Shown here one piece after another: positions 44,002-51,774 of a DNA stretch of 64,000 nt. Within the stretch, counting starts at the first letter, position 1. Every line of letters begins with the position of its first letter. The notes below the pieces were generated by a model, which saw only the letters and a list, made by a program, of their open reading frames with translations, did not search any database and was not told the DNA's origin. The translations under genes were made by a program, and so were the position numbers. The stretch covers positions 1,860,001 through 1,924,000 of the forward strand of contig NZ_LT607752.1 of assembly GCF_900090265.1 (NCBI RefSeq). Direction: 5' to 3'. The stretch comes from Micromonospora rifamycinica. Its GTDB lineage: Bacteria; Actinomycetota; Actinomycetes; Mycobacteriales; Micromonosporaceae.

Positions 44002-45203
44002 CGGGCCGCTCCCAGCACCACGATCGCGTTGTTCCCGCCGAAGGCGAAGCCGTTGTTCTGCACCATCCGGACGGTGGCCGACCTGGCCTCGTTCGGCACC
44101 GGATCGATGCCGGTCAGCTGCGGATCCGGGTGCGTCCAGTTGACGGTGGGGGGCAGGAAGTCCTGTTCGATGGCGAGCGCGGAGGCGATCGCCCCGAATC
44201 CGCTGGCGGCGCCCATCGTGTGCCCGATCATCGACTTGATCGAGCTGATGGGTGGCGGTTGCGGCCCGAACACGTCGAGCACGGCCTGCGCCTCGACCAG
44301 GTCGTTGGCCGGGGTGCCGGTGCCGTGGGCGCAGATGTAGTCGACCTGGTCCGGGGTGATGCCGGCGTTGCGGTGCGCGGTGCGGATGCACGCGGCGATG
44401 CTGTCCCGGTCCGGGGCCACCGGGTGGTTGGCGTCGCAGTTGAGGCCGTAGCCCAGCACCTCCGCGTAGACGTGCGCGCCGCGCGCCTCGGCGTGTTCCC
44501 ACGTCTCCAGCGCCAGCACCGCGCCGCCCTCGCCGGTGATGATGCCGGAGCGGTCCCGGTCGAACGGCGAGCAGGCGTGCTCGGTGAGCGCGCCCAGCCG
44601 GAAGAAGCCCGCGTGCGCCCATCGACAGACCGAGTCGGCGCCGCCGGCGAACACCACGTCCGACTCGCCGGTGACGAGCAGGTCGTAGGCGTACCCGATG
44701 GCGTAGTTGCTGGCGGAGCACGCGGTGGCGAGGGTCAGCGAGTCACCGCGCAGACCCAACTCCTCGCTGACCGCGTGCGCCAACCGACCGGCGGGCAGCT
44801 GCTCGACCAGTTCCGGCGGCATCGCGTCGAAGCCCGCCTCGACCAGTCGCGCGGTGAGCGCCTCCAGCACGACGGACTCGCCGCTGGTCGTGCCGATCAC
44901 GGCATGCGCCCGGGTGCGGTCCACGGTGTCGAGGTCGAGCTTCGCGTCGTCCGCCGCGAGTCGCGCGGCGGCGGCCGCGAACTGGCTGGACCGGCCCCAC
45001 CGTGCGGTGGGCAGCCGGCGCAGCCAGGCGGCGGGGTCGAAGTCACGGACCTCACCGCCGTTGCGGTACGGGAACCCGGACGGGTCGAAGCTGGTGATCG
45101 GGGAGATCCCGGAGCGGCCCGCCCGCAGGGACGCACCGAACGCCGTCACCCCCGTTCCGATGCTCGACACCGGGCCGAGGCCGGTCACGACCACACGCCG
45201 CAC
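43998..45203 (-). CDS. Beta-ketoacyl synthase (active KS, first pair)
   Basis: A 401-residue KAS-II/KSalpha-like enzyme. Active-site Cys162 (LATACSASNYAIG), His in ICAHGTGTPAND and His in KSMIGHTMGAASG; C-terminal NNGFAFGGNNAIVVLG. It starts VVVTGLGPVSSIGTGV as in FabF. It lies 4 bases after the ACP and overlaps its KSbeta partner. Together they form a condensing enzyme of the highly reducing type II PKS. Confidence 0.93.
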   Translation of the reverse strand: MRRVVVTGLGPVSSIGTGVTAFGASLRAGRSGISPITSFDPSGFPYRNGGEVRDFDPAAWLRRLPTARWGRSSQFAAAAARLAADDAKLDLDTVDRTRAHAVIGTTSGESVVLEALTARLVEAGFDAMPPELVEQLPAGRLAHAVSEELGLRGDSLTLATACSASNYAIGYAYDLLVTGESDVVFAGGADSVCRWAHAGFFRLGALTEHACSPFDRDRSGIITGEGGAVLALETWEHAEARGAHVYAEVLGYGLNCDANHPVAPDRDSIAACIRTAHRNAGITPDQVDYICAHGTGTPANDLVEAQAVLDVFGPQPPPISSIKSMIGHTMGAASGFGAIASALAIEQDFLPPTVNWTHPDPQLTGIDPVPNEARSATVRMVQNNGFAFGGNNAIVVLGAAR

Positions 45204-45207
45204 GGTC

Positions 45208-45462
45208 TCAGTCCTGCCAGCCGGCGTGCCGGGCGACGGCCTCGTAGGTGGTCTTGAGGTTGCGCAGCTCGGGCAGCTCCGACTGCGGGATCTCCACCTT
45301 GAACTCCTTGTCGATGCGGGCGAGGATCTCGATGGCCCGCAGCGAGTCCGCCTGGTACTCCTCGGCGAAGTCCCCGGTGTCGGTCAGTTCGTCGGTCTCG
45401 ACTTCCAACACCTCGGCGATGATCTCCCGGAGCTGCTCGTACCGCTCGTTCTCACCGGACAT
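45208..45462 (-). CDS. Acyl carrier protein of the type II PKS
   Basis: An 84-residue ACP. The phosphopantetheine Ser lies in YQADSLRAIEIL. The N-terminal helix REIIAEVLEVETDELTDTGDF and the acidic recognition helix II (IEILARIDKEFKVEIP) are typical. It overlaps the dehydratase stop by 11 bases and precedes the KS. Function: carries the growing polyketide between KS pairs, ketoreductase and dehydratases. Confidence 0.95.
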   Translation of the reverse strand: MSGENERYEQLREIIAEVLEVETDELTDTGDFAEEYQADSLRAIEILARIDKEFKVEIPQSELPELRNLKTTYEAVARHAGWQD

Positions 45463-46000
45463 GTCGGCCTCCTTGGGAACTGGTGTTAGCAGGGATGGTG
45501 CGGTCGGCGTCCCGGCCCTGCGGACCGGTCGCCGGTTCGGCGACGGCCGCGCGGGGACGGCGGGCGGCCATGAGCGAGCCGACGGTGGCGATGCGCCGCT
45601 CGCCGACCCAGCTCTCGCCGGTGGCGAAGGCGGTGTCGGCGACGACCCGTTCCAGGCGTACGACGTGCCGGACGACGTCGCCCGGGTAGGCCCGGCCGGT
45701 GACGGTGTAGTCCCGGGCGCCCACGAAGAGCAGCAGGGTGTCCTCGGTGGCGCGCTGCGCCGGGGCGGCACCGGCCAGCCAGAGCAGCGCCGCGCTCTGT
45801 CCGAACGACTCGATGAGCAGCGAGGCCGGGTAGGCGTAGTCCCCGGCGGTGGCGTCGTCGCCGAGGTGGGCGTAGCACGGCTCGGTGGCGGTGATCGCCT
45901 TGACCGTCTCGATGGTGTCGCCGTCCCGGCTGGTCACCCGGTCGACCAGCAGCAGCGGGTGACGCTGCGGCAGGACCGCCCGGATCTCGGCGGCGTTCAC
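45452..46000 (-). CDS. Hotdog dehydratase-like protein, FabZ fold lacking the catalytic His
   Basis: A 182-residue protein starting at [33 protein letters not shown]. This N-terminus is FabZ-like. The catalytic loop HFPxxPVxPG is replaced by TAGDYAYPAS, so the His is absent, while the Glu in LLIESFGQSAAL is kept. The C-terminal 25 residues are low-complexity. It overlaps the first dehydratase (GTGA) and the ACP. It probably works as a heterodimer with the other dehydratase, as known for aryl-polyene DH pairs. Confidence 0.83.
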   Translation of the reverse strand: MNAAEIRAVLPQRHPLLLVDRVTSRDGDTIETVKAITATEPCYAHLGDDATAGDYAYPASLLIESFGQSAALLWLAGAAPAQRATEDTLLLFVGARDYTVTGRAYPGDVVRHVVRLERVVADTAFATGESWVGERRIATVGSLMAARRPRAAVAEPATGPQGRDADRTIPANTSSQGGRHVR

Positions 46001-46500
46001 GCGTCGGCTCCGGCGTCGAAGACGGCACGCAGCTGTGCGGTGACCGTCCCGTCGGTGCGTCGGGCGACGCCACGGACCTGCCAGCCGGCCGGTGCCGAGG
46101 TGGCCGGTGCCGCCGGGTCGGACGGGGTGGCCGGTGCCGCCGGGTCGGACGGTGCCGGGGTGGTCGGCCGGACGTCGAGGGTGAGCTCCATCTCGTCGCC
46201 GCCGAGCAGCGCCGCGAGGAACCGGATCGAGGTGACCGTCCGCAGCCGGGGTGCGCCGGGGACGGCCCGGGTCATCGCCTGGCACAGGGTCTCGACCACG
46301 AAGACGCCCGGGTAGATCGGCTCGCCGGGAAAGTGGCCGACGAGGTTCGGGTTCCGGGGATCGACCGCGACCCGGGCGACGACCGTCCAGCCGCCGTCGT
46401 CCTGGGCGGTGGCCCGGAGCCGGTCGACCGCCGGCAGCGGGGCGGCGTACGGCACCATGGCGGCGGGCCGCCAGGTCGGTGCTGTCGTCGCCGCGGTCAC
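45997..46500 (-). CDS. FabZ/FabA-type hotdog 3-hydroxyacyl-ACP dehydratase
   Basis: A 167-residue protein from GTG 46500. The catalytic motif is complete: [22 protein letters not shown] gives His and Glu in FabZ spacing. A Pro/Ala-rich insertion ([17 protein letters not shown]), encoded by a near-perfect 27-bp duplication, sits at about 123-145. It overlaps the ketoreductase stop by 4 bases. It dehydrates 3-hydroxyacyl-ACP to the enoyl form. No enoyl reductase is encoded, so double bonds should persist as a polyene. Confidence 0.87.
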   Translation of the reverse strand: MTAATTAPTWRPAAMVPYAAPLPAVDRLRATAQDDGGWTVVARVAVDPRNPNLVGHFPGEPIYPGVFVVETLCQAMTRAVPGAPRLRTVTSIRFLAALLGGDEMELTLDVRPTTPAPSDPAAPATPSDPAAPATSAPAGWQVRGVARRTDGTVTAQLRAVFDAGADA

Positions 46501-47237
46501 AGGACCATCCCCCCGTCCACCTGGAACACCTGGCCGGTGACGTAGTCGGCCTGGTCGGAGAGGAGGAAGCCCACCATCGCGGCGACGTCCTCGGGGCGGC
46601 CGAACCGGCGCAGGCCGATCATGCCGAGGGCCTGCTCCCGGGCCTTGGCGTCCAGCGCGTCGGTCATGTCGGTCTCGATGAAGCCGGGCGCGACCACGTT
46701 GACCCGTACGCCGTAGCGGGCGACCTCCTTGGCCAGCGAGCGGCTCAGCCCGATGATGCCCGCCTTGCTGGCCGCGTACGCCGTCTGCCCGACGTTGCCG
46801 TGGATGCCGGCGATCGAGGAGAGGTTGACGATGACGCCGGCCCGGCGCTTCATGAACCGGAAGGCCATGGCCCGGCAGAAGTTCCAGGTGCCGCCGAGGT
46901 TGATGTCGATGACCGCCTCCCAGTCGGGGCGGCGGGCCAGCACCAGCGGGCTGTCCCGGGTGATGCCCGCGTTGTTCACCAACCGGCCGATCGGGCCCAG
47001 CCGGCCCTCGGCCTCGGCGATGAACGCCTCCACCGCCTGGTCGTCGGCGACGTCGCAGGGTGCGAAGTAGCTGGGGACGCCGATCGCGGCGACCTGCGCC
47101 TCGGTCTTCTCGGCGGTCTCACTGGGCCTGCTGTAGCAGCAGGCCAGGCCGTAGCCCTGCTCGGCGAGCCGGACGGCCACCGCGCGGCCGATGCCCCGCG
47201 AGGCGCCGGTCACCAGTGCCAGCGGTCGCTCGCTCAC
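46497..47237 (-). CDS. Beta-ketoacyl-ACP reductase (FabG-like SDR)
   Basis: A 246-residue SDR. The GTG at 47237 follows AGAGGAGG. NADPH motif [16 protein letters not shown] at about 85, and catalytic Ser-Tyr-Lys in [34 protein letters not shown] and the C-terminal [10 protein letters not shown] are FabG hallmarks. It is the first gene of the long minus-strand operon. It supplies the reduction step in each PKS cycle. Confidence 0.95.
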   Translation of the reverse strand: MSERPLALVTGASRGIGRAVAVRLAEQGYGLACCYSRPSETAEKTEAQVAAIGVPSYFAPCDVADDQAVEAFIAEAEGRLGPIGRLVNNAGITRDSPLVLARRPDWEAVIDINLGGTWNFCRAMAFRFMKRRAGVIVNLSSIAGIHGNVGQTAYAASKAGIIGLSRSLAKEVARYGVRVNVVAPGFIETDMTDALDAKAREQALGMIGLRRFGRPEDVAAMVGFLLSDQADYVTGQVFQVDGGMVL

Positions 47238-47399
47238 AGACGCCTCCTCTGCCCGTCGCACCCACGCCGGGTGCCCCCGATCGGCGACGGGAACTCGTAT
47301 CTTGCACTCCCATGTTGAAGCATCTTCGGCTCGACATCAATAGAAGCAGCAAGAGACTCGCAAAGCGCAGCCAGATACTCTGCAAAAGCTAGCCGGACA
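47238..47399 (-). promoter_or_regulatory. Promoter region of the long PKS operon
   Basis: A 162-base gap, AT-richer than its surroundings (47290-47395), upstream of the ketoreductase. It contains ACTCGTATCT (CTCGTAT at 47294-47300), which repeats one arm of the inverted repeat at 50015-50035. It may be a shared regulator half-site. Confidence 0.5.
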
Positions 47400-48593
47400 C
47401 TATCGCCCGTCGGGTTCCGGCGCGGTGTCGGCCAGCACGTCACGGCTGTCCGCGCCGGCCGCCGGCGCACCCCGGCGGATCCGGGTCGGGGTGCGGGAGA
47501 ACTTCACCGCCGGGCCGGTGAGCGGCGCGACCGTGCCGTTGTGCAGCACCGTCGGCTGGAGCATGTCCCGCGCCGACACCTGCGGATCGGCCGCGACCTC
47601 GGCCAGGGTGCGGACCCGCTCGGCGACCAGGTGCGCGGCGCGGAACGCCGCCATCACCTCGTCGACCGTACGGCCGCGACACCAGTCGGCCACCAGGGCG
47701 TCGACCTCGACCCGGTTGCCCCGGCGCTGCGCGCCACGCCCGTAGCCGGGCGCGTGCGCCAGCTCCGGCCGGCCGATCGTCTCCGCCAGCGCCCGCCAGT
47801 GCTTGTCCAGGGCGACGGACAGGTAGACCTCGCCGCCACGGCAGGAGTAGACGTTCGACGGGACCGCGAAGTCGGTCTCGTTGCCCCACCGGGCCGGCGG
47901 CGCACCGGTCGCGGCCAGCGTCAACAGCCCACAACTGCTGGCGAGCAGGCTGTCGAGCATGGCCACGTCGAGGTGCTGGCCCTCCCCGGTGCGGTCGCGG
48001 TGGGCCAGGGCGGCCAGCGCCCCGACGGCCGCGTGCAGGCCGGCCAGCTCGTCGGCGAGGAAGGTCGGCGCCCGCACCGGACGGCCCGCCGGGTCGCCGT
48101 TGAGCGCCATCCAGCCGCTCGCGGCCTGCACCACCGGGTCGTACGCCGGCCGGTCCACGTCCGGGCCGAACTGGCCCCAACCGGTGATGGAGACGAACAC
48201 GACGTCCGGCCGGACCCGGCGGCAGTCGGCGTAGCCGACCCCCCAGCCGTCCAGCGTGCCGGGTTTGTAGTTCTCCACCACCACGTCCGCGTCGCGCACC
48301 AGCCCGAGGAAGGCCTCCCGGCCGGCGGGCTGCCGCAGGTCCAGGCCCACGCTGCGCTTGTTCCGGTTCACCGTCTCGCGGAACCACGACAGGCCCGTGC
48401 CGGGGATCTCCGGCGGCACCTCGCCGTCGCGGCCGTACGGCAGCTCGACCCGGAGCACGTCCGCCCCCATGTCGGCGAGCAGGCTGGTGGCCAGCGGGCC
48501 GGACCACACCTTGGTCACGTCCAGCACGGACAGGCCGTGCAGGGGGCCGTCGAGGTCGTCGCGGGCCTCCCGGTAGAACTCCTCGCGCCGCAC
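47400..48593 (-). CDS. CaiB/BaiF-type family III CoA-transferase
   Basis: A 397-residue protein from GTG 48593. Family motifs: LSVLDVTKVWSGPLATSLLADMGADVLRVE, a nucleophile region with NRNKRSVGLDLRQPAGREAF, VVVENYKPGTLDGWGVGY and FVSITGWGQFGPD, then LDVAMLDSLLA. It moves CoA between carboxylic acids and so can activate an acid for the pathway. One base follows the thiolase stop. Donor and acceptor are unknown. Confidence 0.92.
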   Translation of the reverse strand: MRREEFYREARDDLDGPLHGLSVLDVTKVWSGPLATSLLADMGADVLRVELPYGRDGEVPPEIPGTGLSWFRETVNRNKRSVGLDLRQPAGREAFLGLVRDADVVVENYKPGTLDGWGVGYADCRRVRPDVVFVSITGWGQFGPDVDRPAYDPVVQAASGWMALNGDPAGRPVRAPTFLADELAGLHAAVGALAALAHRDRTGEGQHLDVAMLDSLLASSCGLLTLAATGAPPARWGNETDFAVPSNVYSCRGGEVYLSVALDKHWRALAETIGRPELAHAPGYGRGAQRRGNRVEVDALVADWCRGRTVDEVMAAFRAAHLVAERVRTLAEVAADPQVSARDMLQPTVLHNGTVAPLTGPAVKFSRTPTRIRRGAPAAGADSRDVLADTAPEPDGR

Positions 48594-48594
48594 G

Positions 48595-49770
48595 TCACAC
48601 CCGCGCCAGGATCGTCGCGGTGCCCAGGGAGCCCCCACAGCACATGGTGACCAGCGCCGTCTGCGCGTCCCGCCGCTCCAGCTCGTGCAGCGCCGTGACC
48701 AGCAGGCGGGTGCCGCTGGAACCGAGGGGGTGGCCCAACGCGATCGCCCCGCCGTTGACGTTCACCCGCTCCAGGTCGGTGTCGTGCCGCTGCGTCCAGT
48801 TGAGCACCACGCCCGCGAACGCCTCGTTGACCTCGATCAGGTCGAGGTCGGCCAGGGCCATGCCGGCGTGTTCCAGCGCCCGGCCGGTCGCCGCCACCGG
48901 CCCGTCGAGCAGGTAGTACGGATCCGCTCCGGTGACCACCTGGGCGACCAGCCGCGCCCGGGGCCGCAGTCCCAGCGCGCGGGCCCGGGCGCGGGACATC
49001 CACAGGATCGCCGACGCGCCGTCGGAGACCTGCGAGGTGGTGCCGGCGGTGTGCACCCCGTCGGGCACGTTCGGCCGGAGCGCGGCCAACCCCTCCAGCG
49101 TGGTGGCGCGCAGCCCCTCGTCCCGGTCGACCCGACGGTGGCCGGCGCCGCCGTCGTCGCCCGGCACCGGCGCGTCGATCCCGACCACCTCCCGGTCGAA
49201 GTGTCCGGCCGCCCAGGCCGCCGCCGCGCGGGCCTGGGAGAGCACCCCGTACGCGTCGACGTCGGCCCGGGTGAGGCCCTGCCGGGCGGCGATCCGCTCG
49301 GCACCCCCGAACTGCGCCTTCGGCGGGTCGTCCCACGGGTAGTCGGCGGTCTTGTAGTGACCGGGTCCGTTGTAGAGGTTGACGCCGATCGGGACGCGGC
49401 TCATCGACTCGACCCCGCAGGCGATGCCGACGTCGATCGCGCCACTGCCGATCAGCGCGGCGACGAGGTGGTTGGCCTGCTGGGCGGAGCCGCACGAGGT
49501 GTCCACGGTGGTGCAGCCGACCGCGGGATCCCAGCCGGTGCTCAGCCAGGCGTTGCGGGTGACGTTCAGGCTCTGCTCGCCGGCCTGGGTGACGCAGCCG
49601 CCGATCACCTGCTCCACGGCGTCGGGCGGGATGCCCGCCTCGTCGACGACCGCCCGCAGCACGTGCCGGAGCAGCTCGACGCCCTTCAGCCCGGCCAGCG
49701 CGCCGCCGCGCCTGCCGATCGGGGTACGGACCGCGGCGACGACCACCGGTTCGCGGTCCTCAGGGGTCAC
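48595..49770 (-). CDS. Thiolase (acetyl-CoA acetyltransferase / 3-ketoacyl-CoA thiolase)
   Basis: A 391-residue thiolase. Acyl-enzyme Cys in TVDTSCGSAQQANH, then NEAFAGVVLNW, GHPLGSSGTRLL and the second Cys in VTMCCGGSLGT. Length and motifs agree with active degradative or biosynthetic thiolases. Start GTG overlaps the ferredoxin stop (GTGA). It may shorten an acyl-CoA by two carbons or condense acyl-CoAs to supply a starter. Confidence 0.93.
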   Translation of the reverse strand: MTPEDREPVVVAAVRTPIGRRGGALAGLKGVELLRHVLRAVVDEAGIPPDAVEQVIGGCVTQAGEQSLNVTRNAWLSTGWDPAVGCTTVDTSCGSAQQANHLVAALIGSGAIDVGIACGVESMSRVPIGVNLYNGPGHYKTADYPWDDPPKAQFGGAERIAARQGLTRADVDAYGVLSQARAAAAWAAGHFDREVVGIDAPVPGDDGGAGHRRVDRDEGLRATTLEGLAALRPNVPDGVHTAGTTSQVSDGASAILWMSRARARALGLRPRARLVAQVVTGADPYYLLDGPVAATGRALEHAGMALADLDLIEVNEAFAGVVLNWTQRHDTDLERVNVNGGAIALGHPLGSSGTRLLVTALHELERRDAQTALVTMCCGGSLGTATILARV

Positions 49771-49961
49771 CGCTCCTCCAGGGTGATGGCGAACTTCGGG
49801 CAGGCGTTGGCGGCCCGGGTCACCTCCGGCCACAGCTCCTGCGGCGGGTTCTCCTGGAGCACGTAGAGAAAGTCGTCGTCGCGTACCTCGAAGACCGTCG
49901 GCGCCTCGGCGGCGCAGAGGCCGTTGCTGTCACAGCTGTCAAAGTCCACACGTACCCGCAT
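49767..49961 (-). CDS. 3Fe-4S ferredoxin
   Basis: A 64-residue ferredoxin. Cys10, Cys16 (CDSNGLC) and Cys54 (ACPKFAI) are the three-Cys [3Fe-4S] ligand pattern of P450 redox partners. It heads a three-gene operon with the thiolase and CoA-transferase and is divergent from the aryl-AMP ligase. It probably feeds electrons to one or both P450s (34826-36100 and 53669-54877). No ferredoxin reductase is in the window. Confidence 0.93.
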   Translation of the reverse strand: MRVRVDFDSCDSNGLCAAEAPTVFEVRDDDFLYVLQENPPQELWPEVTRAANACPKFAITLEER

Positions 49962-50014
49962 CGCGGCCGTCCTCTCCCGGTCCCGGCAACTTGCCTTCCA
50001 CGGTAGTGCAGGGA

Positions 50015-50035
50015 CTCGTATCTGGAAAATACGAG
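50015..50035. promoter_or_regulatory. Inverted repeat in divergent promoter (candidate cluster operator)
   Basis: CTCGTAT-7 bases-ATACGAG, a perfect 7-bp inverted repeat. It lies 53 bases upstream of the ferredoxin ATG and 89 bases upstream of the aryl-AMP ligase GTG. One arm (ACTCGTATCT) recurs at the PKS-operon promoter. Position and recurrence suggest binding of a common regulator. Confidence 0.6.
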
Positions 50036-50124
50036 CATCGTCTTTGCACAGACCCTTGTGTGTCTTCTGGAGCGTCGCTACCGTGCCTACGGACACCCCA
50101 GGTGATCGGCGTACGGGAGGCCCC

Positions 50125-51762
50125 GTGGCTGTTCGTGAAGGCTTCACCCCCTGGCCGGCGGAGTTCGTCGACCGATACCGCGAGGCCGGTTACTGGCGTG
50201 GCGAGGTCCTCGGCGACCTGTTCCGGCCGTGGGCCGACTGGGCCGGTGAGGCCCGTGACCCCGGCCGCGCCGCCGTGGTCACCCGGCACGGTCGGCACAC
50301 CTACGGCGAACTCGACGCCCGCGCCGACGAGCTGGCGGCGGGCCTGTCCGAACTGGGCGTACGCCCCGGCGACAGCGTGGTCGTGCAGCTGCCCAACACC
50401 GTCGAGTTCCTGGTCACCTGCGTGGCGCTGTTCCGGTTGGGCGCGTTGCCGGTGCTGGCCCTGCCGGCGCACCGCCGGGCCGAGCTGACCTACCTGACGC
50501 AGTACGTCGGGGCGGTCGCCCTGGTCACCGGCGACCGGGCGCCCGGAGTGGACCACCGCGCGGTGGCGCAGGAGGTCCGCGACGCCTGCCCCACCCTGCG
50601 ACACGTGCTGGTGGTCGGGGATCCCGGGCCGTTCCTGGCCTGGTCGCAGGTGCGCGCCCCGGCCCGGGAGCTGCCCCGACCCGACCCGCAGGACGTGGCG
50701 TTCTTCCTGCTCTCCGGCGGGACGACCGGGCTGCCGAAGCTGATCCCCCGCACCCACGACGACTACGCCTTCCAGCTGCGCGCCACCGCCGGGGCGATGT
50801 CCTTCGACCACCGGCACGCCTACCTCGCGGCGGTGCCGGTCGCGCACAACGCCGCCCTGGGGTGCCCCGGGGTGTTCGGCGCGCTGCGGGTCGGCGGCCG
50901 GGCGGTGCTGGCGTCCAGCCCCAGCCCCGACGAGGTCTTCCCGCTGATGGCCCAGGAACGGGTCACCCTCACCACCGTCATGCCGGCCGTGCTGTCGCTG
51001 TGGGTGGAGACCGCCCCGATCTTCGACGTGCACCTGCCCGAGCTGGTCATCGAGGTCGGCGGGGCGGTCCTGCACCCCGACCTCGCCCGCGCGGTCCGCC
51101 CGGCCCTGGGCGCCACGCTCACCCACTGGTTCGGCATGGCCGAGGGGGTGCTCTGCTTCACCCGCCCCGACGACGGCGACGAGGCCGCGGCGACCACCCA
51201 GGGCACCCCGATGTGCGCCGACGACGAGTTGCTCGTCGTCGACGCGACCGGCCGGCCCGTCGCGCCGGGCGAGGTCGGCGAGCTGCTGGCGCGCGGGCCG
51301 TGCACGCTGCGCGGCTACTTCGCCGTACCCGAGCACAACCGGACGACCTTCACCCCCGACGGCTTCCTGCGGACCGGCGACCTGGCCCGGATCGATCCCG
51401 AGGGCCGTCTGGTCATCTCCGGGCGGATCAAGGACGTCATCAACCGGGGTGGCGAGAAGGTGATGGCCGACGAGGTGGAGGGGCACCTGCTCACCCACGA
51501 ACGGGTCCGCGCGGCGGCGGTCGTCCCGGTCCCCGACCGGCAGCTCGGCGAGAAGACCTGTGCGGTCGTCGTCGCCGACGGTCCGCCGCCCAGCCTGGTG
51601 GAGCTGCGCAAGCTGCTGCGGGACCGCGGCCTGGCCGACTACAAGCTGCCGGACCGGTTGGCGGTCGTCGAGGCGCTGCCGCTGACCAACGTCGGCAAGG
51701 TCGACAAGCGGGCACTGGCCGCGGCGGTCCTCGGCGACCTGACCACCGCCGCCGGTCGGTAA
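50125..51762 (+). CDS. Aryl-acid adenylating enzyme (DhbE/EntE/YbtE type)
   Basis: A 545-residue stand-alone ligase. GTG 50125 is chosen because GGGAGG lies 5 bases upstream and the protein then starts VREGFTPWPAEFVDRYREAGYW, as DhbE does. Motifs: LLSGGTTGLPKLIPRTHDDY, FGMAEGVLCFTR, GRIKDVINRGGEKVMADEVE and LTNVGKVDKRAL. The aryl pocket segment AHNAALGCPG keeps His241-Asn242 but has Ala243 for the usual Tyr/Phe and Cys247 where DhbE has Ser240. A Cys at that place is the salicylate-type state. It probably loads a phenolic or larger aryl acid on the free carrier protein (59138-59371). Confidence 0.88.
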   Translation: MAVREGFTPWPAEFVDRYREAGYWRGEVLGDLFRPWADWAGEARDPGRAAVVTRHGRHTYGELDARADELAAGLSELGVRPGDSVVVQLPNTVEFLVTCVALFRLGALPVLALPAHRRAELTYLTQYVGAVALVTGDRAPGVDHRAVAQEVRDACPTLRHVLVVGDPGPFLAWSQVRAPARELPRPDPQDVAFFLLSGGTTGLPKLIPRTHDDYAFQLRATAGAMSFDHRHAYLAAVPVAHNAALGCPGVFGALRVGGRAVLASSPSPDEVFPLMAQERVTLTTVMPAVLSLWVETAPIFDVHLPELVIEVGGAVLHPDLARAVRPALGATLTHWFGMAEGVLCFTRPDDGDEAAATTQGTPMCADDELLVVDATGRPVAPGEVGELLARGPCTLRGYFAVPEHNRTTFTPDGFLRTGDLARIDPEGRLVISGRIKDVINRGGEKVMADEVEGHLLTHERVRAAAVVPVPDRQLGEKTCAVVVADGPPPSLVELRKLLRDRGLADYKLPDRLAVVEALPLTNVGKVDKRALAAAVLGDLTTAAGR

Positions 51763-51774
51763 CGGCGGCCCGGC

